Below, piece by piece: positions 1 through 5,393 of a DNA stretch of 5,522 nucleotides. The notes under the pieces are model-generated. The model did no database searches, was not told where the DNA came from, and worked only from the letters and a program-made list of their open reading frames with translations. Positions within the stretch are counted from its first letter, which is position 1. Each line of letters opens with the position of its first letter. Both the position numbers and the translations under genes were made by a program. Origin of the DNA: Alphaproteobacteria bacterium (GTDB taxonomy: Bacteria > Pseudomonadota > Alphaproteobacteria > Sphingomonadales > Rhodothalassiaceae); the NCBI GenBank assembly GCA_003694205.1, contig RFKS01000185.1, positions 1 through 5,522 of the forward strand, read 5' to 3'.

Positions 1-418
1 CGAGCGCGCCGTTGAAGGGCGCCGAATAGACGAAATAAAGGCGCGCGGGCCCTTTCGGCGGCACGGACGCAAGCGTCAGCTTCACGATGCCGGTCTTGTC
101 CGCCTCTTCATAGGTCGCCTCGATGCGTTTGCCGCCCGCCTCGAGCCAGGCCTCGGACACCTTGAGGGCCATGCCGTGCAGCCAGATGACCGACGACGGC
201 CGGTTGATCTCGACATCGATCGCCACCTTGCCCGAAAAGTTCTCCTTCTCGGGAAGGATGGTCAGGTCGAGGTCATAATGGGTGGGCACCACCGCGTCGC
301 CGAGCTGCCCCGTCGGCATGGGTGGCGGAGCATTCTCGCTCGTGCCAGTCGTGTTCGAGCCATCACAGGCCGCGAGAAGAAGCGCTGCGGTCGCGATCAG
401 ACGACGCCAGGCGTGCAT
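1..418 (-). CDS. Putative M1-family metallopeptidase lipoprotein, N-terminal part (runs off left edge)
   Basis: The 139 visible codons start at an ATG (418-416) preceded by a strong ribosome site, GGGGAGG, six bases upstream. Residues 1-18 form a lipoprotein signal peptide: a basic start (WRR at 4-6), a hydrophobic stretch, and the lipobox LAAC with the lipidated cysteine at 18. Asp19 follows the cysteine; in enterobacteria Asp at this +2 position keeps a lipoprotein in the inner membrane. After a short flexible linker the segment VVPTHYDLDLTILPE begins a beta-rich domain resembling the N-terminal domain of M1 (aminopeptidase N-like) zinc peptidases, where a P-x-HYDL-type motif is typical. 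The catalytic HExxH and GAMEN motifs would lie beyond the window, so activity cannot be judged. It lies 49 bp downstream of nudC in the same direction and could share its transcript. The family call is by motif resemblance; another beta-sandwich lipoprotein is possible. Confidence 0.75.
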   Translation of the reverse strand, partial: MHAWRRLIATAALLLAACDGSNTTGTSENAPPPMPTGQLGDAVVPTHYDLDLTILPEKENFSGKVAIDVEINRPSSVIWLHGMALKVSEAWLEAGGKRIEATYEEADKTGIVKLTLASVPPKGPARLYFVYSAPFNGAL

Positions 419-424
419 ATCCAG

Positions 425-431
425 CCTCCCC
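425..431 (-). promoter_or_regulatory. Ribosome binding site of the M1-like lipoprotein gene
   Basis: On the minus strand this reads GGGGAGG, six bases before the ATG at 418-416. It fixes the start of the lipoprotein gene and agrees with the signal peptide beginning directly there. Confidence 0.7.
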
Positions 432-467
432 GGGAATCGATTGTTGCTGTCGTGGCGGGAACACTAA

Positions 468-1406
468 TCACTGGCACGCGCTCGCGTCCAGCCACGATTT
501 GATGAGATTGTGCGCGATCGCGATTGGCGGTGGCACGAAAAACCGCGTGCTTCGGCCGGCCAGCGCCGCCGCGACCTCGTCGCGGCGCACCCAGCGGGCA
601 TCCTCAAGCTCGTTGCGGTCCAGCCGCAGTGCGAAGCTCCGCGGTGTGGCGAGAAATCCGAGCATCAGATTGGCGGGAAAGGGCCAGGGTTGGCTGCCGG
701 CATAGCGGATGTCGCGAACCTCGATGCCGGCTTCCTCATGCACCTCCCGGCGCACGGCGGCCTCCGCGGTCTCGCCGGGTTCGACGAAGCCGGCAAGGGC
801 GGAATACATGCCCGGCGGAAAATGCGCCTGCCGGCCAAGCAGGCAGCGCGCGCCATCGCCGACGAGCATGATCACCACCGGATCGGTGCGCGGAAAGTGC
901 TCCGCGCCGCAGCGGGCGCAATGCCGCTGATAGCCGGCACGCCGCGGCGTTGTCAGCGCACCACAGTGGGCGCAGAAACGGTGCCGCCGGTGCCAGTCGA
1001 GAAGCGCGAGCGCCTGCGCGATGACGCCTGTCTCGTCGTCCTCCGCGGCCGCCGCGGCCCATTGCATCGCGATTGAACGGACGTCGAGATCGACATGCTC
1101 CGCCGCCATCGAAAGGCCATCGCCATCGACGGCGAAATGGGGGCGGCCCTCGCCGTCAACGCCGAGAAAAACCCAGGGTGCGCCACGCTCGATCGCGCTA
1201 TCGAGAGCAACCGCCTCGTGCCAGGCGATTCGCGGTGGGGTGCCGGCGACCATGCGCACACGATTGTTCCGCACGACGAGAAAGCGTCCACGCCGCAAGG
1301 CGCCGGCGAGCCAGGTGTCATCACCCCGCCGGTCCTCGGCGCGGTCGAGCGGGCAGGTGCAGAAAGCGGGGCCCCGGTCGGGGTAAGGAAAGGATCCCGT
1401 ATCCAT
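468..1406 (-). CDS. nudC: NAD(+)/NADH diphosphatase NudC (Nudix hydrolase)
   Basis: This 312-residue protein hydrolyses NAD(H) to NMN(H) and AMP; the E. coli homologue also removes NAD caps from RNA 5' ends. The N-terminal Nudix-like domain (about 1-130) is followed by a zinc ribbon with Cys145, Cys148, Cys163 and Cys166. The catalytic Nudix domain contains a complete Nudix box from Gly206 to Ile228, including Glu212, Arg220-Glu221 and Glu224-Glu225-x-Gly227. The motif SQPWPFPAN (238-246) is the hallmark that separates NADH pyrophosphatases from other Nudix enzymes. The family member of E. coli is about 257 residues; a longer N-terminal domain is common in alphaproteobacteria. I chose the ATG at 1406-1404 because AGGA sits seven bases upstream. 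A GTG at 1466 in the same frame would add 20 residues but overlaps the ffs promoter candidate. It is transcribed divergently from ffs and dnaX. Confidence 0.95.
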   Translation of the reverse strand: MDTGSFPYPDRGPAFCTCPLDRAEDRRGDDTWLAGALRRGRFLVVRNNRVRMVAGTPPRIAWHEAVALDSAIERGAPWVFLGVDGEGRPHFAVDGDGLSMAAEHVDLDVRSIAMQWAAAAAEDDETGVIAQALALLDWHRRHRFCAHCGALTTPRRAGYQRHCARCGAEHFPRTDPVVIMLVGDGARCLLGRQAHFPPGMYSALAGFVEPGETAEAAVRREVHEEAGIEVRDIRYAGSQPWPFPANLMLGFLATPRSFALRLDRNELEDARWVRRDEVAAALAGRSTRFFVPPPIAIAHNLIKSWLDASACQ

Positions 1407-1413
1407 GGCCGTT

Positions 1414-1419
1414 TCCTGC
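1414..1419 (-). promoter_or_regulatory. Ribosome binding site deciding the nudC start
   Basis: On the minus strand this reads GCAGGA, with seven bases between it and the ATG at 1406-1404. It favours that ATG over the in-frame GTG at 1466, for which I see no comparable site. Confidence 0.55.
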
Positions 1420-1446
1420 CACAGAATGGCGGTGGCTCCAAGATCG

Positions 1447-1460
1447 GGCCTTGCAAGGCC
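1447..1460. promoter_or_regulatory. Perfect 14-bp palindrome over the ffs -35 element
   Basis: The sequence GGCCTTGCAAGGCC is a perfect inverted repeat with no spacer. Its centre, TTGCAA, is the -35 hexamer of the ffs promoter candidate, and the site also lies in the region where the divergent nudC promoter should be. It could be an operator for a dimeric regulator, or chance in GC-rich DNA. No regulator can be named. Confidence 0.3.
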
Positions 1461-1479
1461 GGCCACAAGCGCGCATATA
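1451..1479 (+). promoter_or_regulatory. Candidate sigma-70-type promoter of the SRP RNA gene
   Basis: A -35 element TTGCAA (1451-1456) is separated by exactly 17 bases from a -10 element CATATA (1474-1479). The hexamers match consensus only partly (4 of 6 and 3 of 6). However, the AT-rich -10 stands out in GC-rich sequence, and transcription starting seven bases later would begin at 1486, right where the closing helix of the SRP RNA begins. Confidence 0.55.
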
Positions 1480-1485
1480 GCGCCG

Positions 1486-1580
1486 CGGGAGCGGTGCGGA
1501 CGGGCCGGTCGCCAATCCGGTCAGGTCCGGAAGGAAGCAGCCGTAACGATTTTGGTCCGGGTCGCGCCGTCTCCCACCTT
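1486..1580 (+). ncRNA. ffs: Signal recognition particle RNA, small bacterial type (4.5S)
   Basis: This RNA binds the protein Ffh to form the signal recognition particle, which brings ribosomes making membrane proteins to FtsY and the Sec translocon. The highly conserved Ffh-binding apical part is present: GTCAGGTCCGGAAGGAAGC begins at 1520, with the GGAA tetraloop at 1529-1532 and the asymmetric and symmetric internal loops on either side. The ends close into a long hairpin: GGGAG (1487-1491) pairs with CTCCC (1571-1575), and CGGTGCGG (1492-1499) pairs with the stretch CGCGCCG ending at 1569 plus the preceding T, leaving T1570 bulged. The 89-95 nt length fits the short form without an Alu domain. 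Position directly before dnaX is typical of alphaproteobacteria. Exact ends are uncertain by a few bases, and no intrinsic terminator with a T-run follows. Confidence 0.95.
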
Positions 1581-1617
1581 CACCCCCCCTGTTCAATCGG
1601 AAAGATCCGCGCAGGGC

Positions 1618-1645
1618 TTGCCCGGCGCGAGGCAGCCTGTAGCAT
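1618..1645 (+). promoter_or_regulatory. Weak candidate promoter for the dnaX operon
   Basis: TTGCCC (1618-1623) and TAGCAT (1640-1645) are 16 bases apart and match the -35 and -10 consensus at 4 of 6 bases each. Transcription would start near 1652, leaving a leader of about 43 bases before the dnaX start at 1695. Such matches arise easily by chance, and dnaX could instead be read through from ffs. Confidence 0.25.
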
Positions 1646-1682
1646 GGAACCGGACACCACCGGGCGGACGGCGGACAAGGAC

Positions 1683-1688
1683 GGGGAG
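1683..1688 (+). promoter_or_regulatory. Ribosome binding site deciding the dnaX start
   Basis: GGGGAG lies six bases before the ATG at 1695-1697. The competing upstream in-frame ATG at 1644-1646 has only a GAGG eleven bases away. Confidence 0.6.
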
Positions 1689-1694
1689 TCGCGA

Positions 1695-3458
1695 ATGTCG
1701 ACCAAGGAGGCGGCCTATCGTGTTCTGGCGCGCAAGTACCGGCCGCAGAGTTTTGACACCCTGATCGGCCAGGAGGCGATGGTGAAAACCCTCGCCAACG
1801 CCATCGCCAGCGGGCGCATCGCGCATGCCTTCCTGCTCACCGGGGTGCGCGGGGTGGGCAAGACGACGACGGCGCGGCTCATCGCCCGCGCCCTCAACTG
1901 CGTCGGTGCCGACGGGACAGGCGGTCCGACCACCAGCCCCTGCGGGGTCTGCGACCCCTGCGTCGCGATCGCCGAATCGCGGCATGTCGATGTCATCGAG
2001 ATGGACGCGGCGAGCCACACCGGTGTCGACAATATCCGCGAGATCATCGACAGCGTTGCCTTCGCTCCGGCCGCCGCGCGCTTCAAGGTCTATATCATCG
2101 ACGAGGTGCACATGCTCTCGAAGGGCGCCTTCAACGCGCTCCTCAAGACGCTCGAGGAGCCGCCCGAGCATGTGAAGTTCATCTTCGCGACCACGGAAAT
2201 CCGCAAGGTTCCGGTGACCATACTTTCACGCTGCCAGCGTTTCGACCTGCGCCGCGTCGATGCCGATATGCTGGTCGCGCATCTCACGCGCATTGCGGGC
2301 GAGGAGAAGGTGGAAGCCGGGGAGGCGGCGCTGCGCCTTATCGCGCGTGCCGCCGAAGGTTCGGTGCGCGACGCGCTGTCGCTTCTCGACCAGGCCATTG
2401 CCCATGGCGGCGGCACGGTCGAGGAGGCGTCGGTGCGCGACATGCTCGGCCTTGCCGACCGCGGCCGTATTCTCGACCTCGCCCGCGCGGTCCTCGCCGG
2501 CAAGGTCGAGGACATGCTCGCCCTCTTGCGCGAGCAATATGATCTCGGCGTCGATCCCGCGGTCGTGATCGGCGACCTTCTCGAGACCGTCCACTGGCTG
2601 ACGCGCCTCAAGCTGGTTCCCGAATCGGCGGCCGAAGGGGTTCCGGGCGATCAGGCGGCGCGGGGTCGGGAAATGGCGGAAAAGCTGGCGATGGCGGATC
2701 TGACGCGAGCCTGGCAGATGCTTCTCAAGGGGCTGTCCGAGGTGCGTATGGCACCGTCGCCGATCATGGCCGCGGAGATGGTGCTCATCCGCCTCGCCTA
2801 TGCCGCCGATCTGCCGAGCCCGGCGGAGGCCGTGCGTGCCCTCACCGGGAAGGACGGTGCGCCGCCGCCCGCAGCGCCGACAGGGCATCCGGGTGGGACC
2901 ACGCAGGAGGCCCCGTCGACCCGCGTCGCTGGGCAGGAAGCAAAGGCGGCGGCGCCGGAAGCAACCATGCGCTCCGGCAACACGGTCCTGGCGCTGCGCC
3001 GGGACGAGGCGGCGACGGCAAGCGCCGCGCATCCGGTGCCGGCCGATTTCGCGGCCCTCGTCAGGCTTTTTCATGCCGAGCGCGAGCCGGTGCTCGCCAC
3101 CATGCTCAAGGATCATGTGCGGCTCGTCGACTATCGCCCGGGGCGGCTCACGATCCACCCCACTGAACGTGCGGCGCCCGACCTTGCGCACCGCGTCAGG
3201 ACCTGTCTCGAGCGATGGACGGGGCGGGACTGGCAGATCGTGCTGTCATCCGAGGTCGGCGAGGCCTCGCTGCGGGAAAAAGAGCTTGCACATCGCGCCC
3301 GCCTGCGCGAGGAAGCGCTCGCTCATCCGCTGGTGCGGGCGGTGATGGAGCGTTTTCCCGGCGCCACCCTGTCTGACGTGCGCGAGCGCGACGAGCCGGC
3401 CGCCTGCATCCCCGGAGAGTCCGGCGACGAAGCGACGAGCGAGGAGGACCTGTCGTGA
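1695..3458 (+). CDS. dnaX: DNA polymerase III subunit tau (clamp loader ATPase)
   Basis: This 587-residue protein is the AAA+ motor of the clamp loader, which places the beta sliding clamp on primed DNA and links polymerase cores and DnaB helicase at the fork. The opening segment (AYRVLARKYRPQSFDTLIGQ) is diagnostic. Walker A is GVRGVGKT (50-57), zinc ligands are Cys69, Cys83, Cys86 and Cys89, and Walker B is IIDEVH (134-139). Sensor 1 is ATT (165-167), the SRC arginine finger is Arg179, and the sensor 2 GSVRDALSL contains Arg225. An oligomerisation domain runs to about 370, followed by a Pro/Ala/Gly-rich linker (about 373-445). The C-terminal domain (about 446-587, with WTGRDW and HPLVRAVMERFPGA) matches the alphaproteobacterial tau type. 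I see no A-rich slippery heptamer in frame, so a short gamma form by frameshifting is not supported. The stop overlaps the ybaB start. An N-terminal extension of 17 residues from 1644 is possible. Confidence 0.96.
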   Translation: MSTKEAAYRVLARKYRPQSFDTLIGQEAMVKTLANAIASGRIAHAFLLTGVRGVGKTTTARLIARALNCVGADGTGGPTTSPCGVCDPCVAIAESRHVDVIEMDAASHTGVDNIREIIDSVAFAPAAARFKVYIIDEVHMLSKGAFNALLKTLEEPPEHVKFIFATTEIRKVPVTILSRCQRFDLRRVDADMLVAHLTRIAGEEKVEAGEAALRLIARAAEGSVRDALSLLDQAIAHGGGTVEEASVRDMLGLADRGRILDLARAVLAGKVEDMLALLREQYDLGVDPAVVIGDLLETVHWLTRLKLVPESAAEGVPGDQAARGREMAEKLAMADLTRAWQMLLKGLSEVRMAPSPIMAAEMVLIRLAYAADLPSPAEAVRALTGKDGAPPPAAPTGHPGGTTQEAPSTRVAGQEAKAAAPEATMRSGNTVLALRRDEAATASAAHPVPADFAALVRLFHAEREPVLATMLKDHVRLVDYRPGRLTIHPTERAAPDLAHRVRTCLERWTGRDWQIVLSSEVGEASLREKELAHRARLREEALAHPLVRAVMERFPGATLSDVRERDEPAACIPGESGDEATSEEDLS

Positions 3459-3778
3459 AGAATCTGAGCCAGATGCTCAAGCAGGCCCAGGCCATGCAAC
3501 AGAAGATGGCCGACATGCAGGCCGAACTCGAGACCATCGAGGTCGAGGGCGAGGCCGGCGGCGGCATGGTGCGCGTGCGCCTGAACGCCAAGGGAGAGAT
3601 GCGGGCGCTGCGCATCGACCCCGCACTCATGAAGGAGGATGACCCCGGGCTCGTCGAGGACCTGATCATCGCTGCCCACAATGAGGCGCGCGAAAAGGCG
3701 CAGGCCCGCATGCAGGAGGAAATGGCGCGCATTACCGGCGGGCTCGGTCTTCCCGAGGGATTCAAGCTCCCCTTCTGA
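3455..3778 (+). CDS. ybaB: YbaB/EbfC family nucleoid-associated protein
   Basis: This 107-residue protein is the full usual family length. Family members form homodimers that bind DNA and are thought to shape the nucleoid and affect expression. The N-terminal helix (about 1-28) is rich in Met, Gln and Lys ([12 protein letters not shown]) and is the typical family opening. It is followed by a beta-strand core ([30 protein letters not shown]) and a C-terminal helix ending in the conserved LPEGFKLPF tail. Translation starts at a GTG that overlaps the dnaX stop by four bases (GTGA). A strong site, GAGGAGG at 3441-3447, sits seven bases before it, so translation is probably coupled to dnaX. The dnaX-ybaB-recR order is conserved widely in proteobacteria and suggests a role near replication and repair, but the exact function of the family remains unsettled. 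Confidence 0.96.
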   Translation: MKNLSQMLKQAQAMQQKMADMQAELETIEVEGEAGGGMVRVRLNAKGEMRALRIDPALMKEDDPGLVEDLIIAAHNEAREKAQARMQEEMARITGGLGLPEGFKLPF

Positions 3779-3800
3779 ACCGCCACAGGCAGGTCCGGTC

Positions 3801-4415
3801 ATGAGCGAGAAGGCGGACGCCCCAAACGGCACCAGCATCGAGTCGCTGATCCGGCTACTCGCCAGGTTGCCCGGGCTCGGGCCCCGGTCGGCGCGGCGCG
3901 CCGTCCTCCATCTCATCCGTAAGCGCGAAGCGTTGATGCAGCCGCTCGCCCGTGCCCTCGAGGACGTGGCGCAGGCGATCCGCGTTTGCACGACCTGCGG
4001 CAATATCGACACCACCGATCCCTGCGCCATCTGTCGCGATCCGCGGCGCGATGCGGCGCATCTCTGCGTCGTCGAGGATGTCGGTGACCTCTGGGCACTC
4101 GAACGCTCGGGGCTCTTTCGCGGCCGCTATCATGTGCTCGGTGGCACATTGTCGGCCCTCGACGGCGTCGGACCCGAGGACCTTGCCATCGGCAGCCTCG
4201 TGGCCCGGGTCGGGAAGGGCGGAATCGAGGAGGTGATTCTGGCGCTCAATGCCACCGTCGACGGCCAGACCACCGCGCATTACATCACCGAGCGCCTGTC
4301 CGAATACCCCGTCCGCGTGACGGCCCTCGCGCACGGGGTGCCGGTGGGCGGCGAGCTCGACTATCTCGATGACGGGACGCTGGCGGCAGCGCTCAAGGCG
4401 CGCCATCCGGTCTAG
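3801..4415 (+). CDS. recR: Recombination mediator protein RecR
   Basis: This 204-residue protein has the standard family length. RecR works with RecO (and RecF) to load RecA onto SSB-coated single-stranded DNA in gap repair, forming a ring-like clamp. The helix-hairpin-helix DNA-binding region is near 20-36 ([15 protein letters not shown]). A four-cysteine zinc finger follows at Cys63, Cys66, Cys75 and Cys78. The Toprim domain (about 86-180) includes CVVED with Glu92, and [15 protein letters not shown]. The [15 protein letters not shown] stretch is the Walker-B-like family motif. The ATG at 3801 is chosen because AGGT sits five bases upstream and the product then matches normal RecR length. 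It lies 22 bp after ybaB in the same transcription unit. Its last 23 bases overlap the end of the convergent metal-sensor gene. Confidence 0.97.
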   Translation: MSEKADAPNGTSIESLIRLLARLPGLGPRSARRAVLHLIRKREALMQPLARALEDVAQAIRVCTTCGNIDTTDPCAICRDPRRDAAHLCVVEDVGDLWALERSGLFRGRYHVLGGTLSALDGVGPEDLAIGSLVARVGKGGIEEVILALNATVDGQTTAHYITERLSEYPVRVTALAHGVPVGGELDYLDDGTLAAALKARHPV

Positions 4416-4941
4416 CCGGCGGCGTCTCCTTCGCTTCCCCCTCTCCGTCCTGCCGGGAATGTCCGGAGCGCCATTCGCTCCGTGCCTGCAACTCGGCCAG
4501 CTTTTGGGCCATGCGGCGGCGTTCCTCCGGCGTCATTCTCGTCGCCGCCTCGAGGATCGTCTCCTCGAGCGGGCGCTGCAGCGCAACGAGCCCTTCCGCC
4601 AGACGGTCGAAGGCGGCCCGCAGCGCCGCCTCGTCGAGCTCCGGCGCCGACAGCAGGCGGATGATCTCGCGCCGCGCCTCATGAATGGCGGCGATCCGCG
4701 GCAGGACCTCGTCGCGACGGGCGCGCATGCTGTCGCCGAGAGCCCGCCGCGCCTCCCCGGAGAGCGTTGCGCCGAGCGCCTTGAGCTCGAGCCGCATGGT
4801 CAACGTCTCCCCATGATGGGCGTGGCGGTGGCGCCCCCCGTCGTGCCAGACACTCCGCCCGACCAGGAAGGCGGCGAAGAAGATGTTGAGAATGATCGAT
4901 GCGACCAGAGCCGCAACGAGCCATTTCCGGGATCCGTTCAT
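4393..4941 (-). CDS. Periplasmic heavy-metal sensor / Spy-ZraP-CnrX-like protein
   Basis: This 182-residue protein has a short basic N-terminus (GSRKW, 3-7) and one hydrophobic segment (about 8-28), which should anchor it in the inner membrane or act as an uncleaved signal. The periplasmic part begins with a histidine cluster (HRHAHH, with His38, His40, His42 and His43; also His33). It continues as mostly helix, with [16 protein letters not shown] and a late [14 protein letters not shown] segment. The latter resembles the LTxEQR-type motif of the Spy/CpxP/ZraP/CnrX (Metal_resist) superfamily. In CnrX of Cupriavidus the corresponding helical hairpin senses Ni/Co and signals to the sigma factor CnrH. 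Here the gene follows an ECF sigma gene and a membrane protein gene. Its ATG overlaps the stop of the previous gene by four bases, with GAGG seven bases upstream. The C-terminal 25 residues look disordered. The ligand is inferred, not seen. Confidence 0.75.
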   Translation of the reverse strand: MNGSRKWLVAALVASIILNIFFAAFLVGRSVWHDGGRHRHAHHGETLTMRLELKALGATLSGEARRALGDSMRARRDEVLPRIAAIHEARREIIRLLSAPELDEAALRAAFDRLAEGLVALQRPLEETILEAATRMTPEERRRMAQKLAELQARSEWRSGHSRQDGEGEAKETPPARPDGAP

Positions 4942-5393
4942 TTGCCGTCCTCATTCGGGAGGTCGAGCTCGCCACCAAGCACATAGTTCGACAGATCGAG
5001 CGCCTCCACTCTCTCGCCGCCGGCATTCGCCCCGAGCCAGAGGCCGGCGCCGATGGCCAGCGCGAGCGCCATGATCTCGCCCGCCAGCGCCCGCGGCGTG
5101 AGAATGGCGGCAAATCCCGCCACAAGGCGCGCAAGCGCGCCGTCCTGCGCGACAGGCCGGGTGGGGGGGATGGCCTCCAGCCGCGCAAGGAAATCGCGCG
5201 ACGCGGGCGCGGGTAGGGGCAGCTGCGCAAGCTGGCGATCGAGCCGGGCCGCAGCGGCAAGATGCCGGCGGCCTTCCGCGCTCGCGGCATATGCCTGTGC
5301 GGCCCCGCGCTCCTCGCCGGGCCAGCGCGCCGGGTCGGCGCCATAGGCCGCGACAAGGGCGGCAAATCGGTTTCCGGTTATCTTCCGCGTCAT
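4938..5393 (-). CDS. Small single-pass membrane protein, putative anti-sigma factor
   Basis: This 151-residue protein starts at an ATG that overlaps the stop of the ECF sigma gene by four bases (ATGA). GGAGG sits seven bases upstream, within the sigma gene. The cytoplasmic N-terminal part carries FAALVAAYGADPARWP (10-25), a pattern I associate with small proteins next to ECF sigma genes in alphaproteobacteria. A Pro/Ala-rich stretch follows, then one hydrophobic segment (about 103-123) and a short acidic periplasmic tail. The topology (N-terminus inside, one membrane span) and position suit an anti-sigma factor that holds the sigma factor at the membrane. There is no cysteine in the whole protein, so it is not a zinc-binding (HxxxCxxC) anti-sigma factor. 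I do not recognise a named domain; the function rests on topology and context. Confidence 0.6.
   Translation of the reverse strand: MTRKITGNRFAALVAAYGADPARWPGEERGAAQAYAASAEGRRHLAAAARLDRQLAQLPLPAPASRDFLARLEAIPPTRPVAQDGALARLVAGFAAILTPRALAGEIMALALAIGAGLWLGANAGGERVEALDLSNYVLGGELDLPNEDGK

Noticed and set aside
1407..1466. Longer NudC from a GTG at 1466
   Set aside because: The added 20 residues lack a good ribosome site and overlap the ffs promoter candidate and palindrome; the ATG at 1406 has AGGA at proper spacing.
1471..1500. Divergent nudC promoter using CTATAT (minus strand, 1480-1475) as -10
   Set aside because: The hexamer looks good, but about 17 bases upstream of it on that strand, inside the ffs gene, there is no TTGACA-like sequence.
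1095..1694. The dnaX reading frame stays open 600 bases upstream of the chosen start
   Set aside because: This stretch runs antisense through nudC and through the SRP RNA and has no protein resemblance; open frames are common by chance in GC-rich DNA.
2226..3191. Long open frame on the minus strand inside dnaX (321 codons)
   Set aside because: It is antisense to a clearly conserved gene, is very rich in Arg and His as expected of a GC-rich shadow frame, and shows no recognisable motif.
3277..3281. A5 run in dnaX as a frameshift site
   Set aside because: The codon phase (GAA AAA GAG) does not fit the X XXY YYZ rule and it lies too close to the 3' end to give a gamma-like product.
3681..3800. 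Longer RecR beginning inside ybaB
   Set aside because: It would overlap ybaB by about 100 bases in another frame; the ATG at 3801 gives the standard 204-residue protein with a ribosome site.
4464..4482. Hairpin CGGAGCG / CGCTCCG with a 5-base loop after recR
   Set aside because: A perfect 7-bp stem, but no T-run follows on either strand and it lies inside the coding region of the sensor gene, so I do not call it a terminator.
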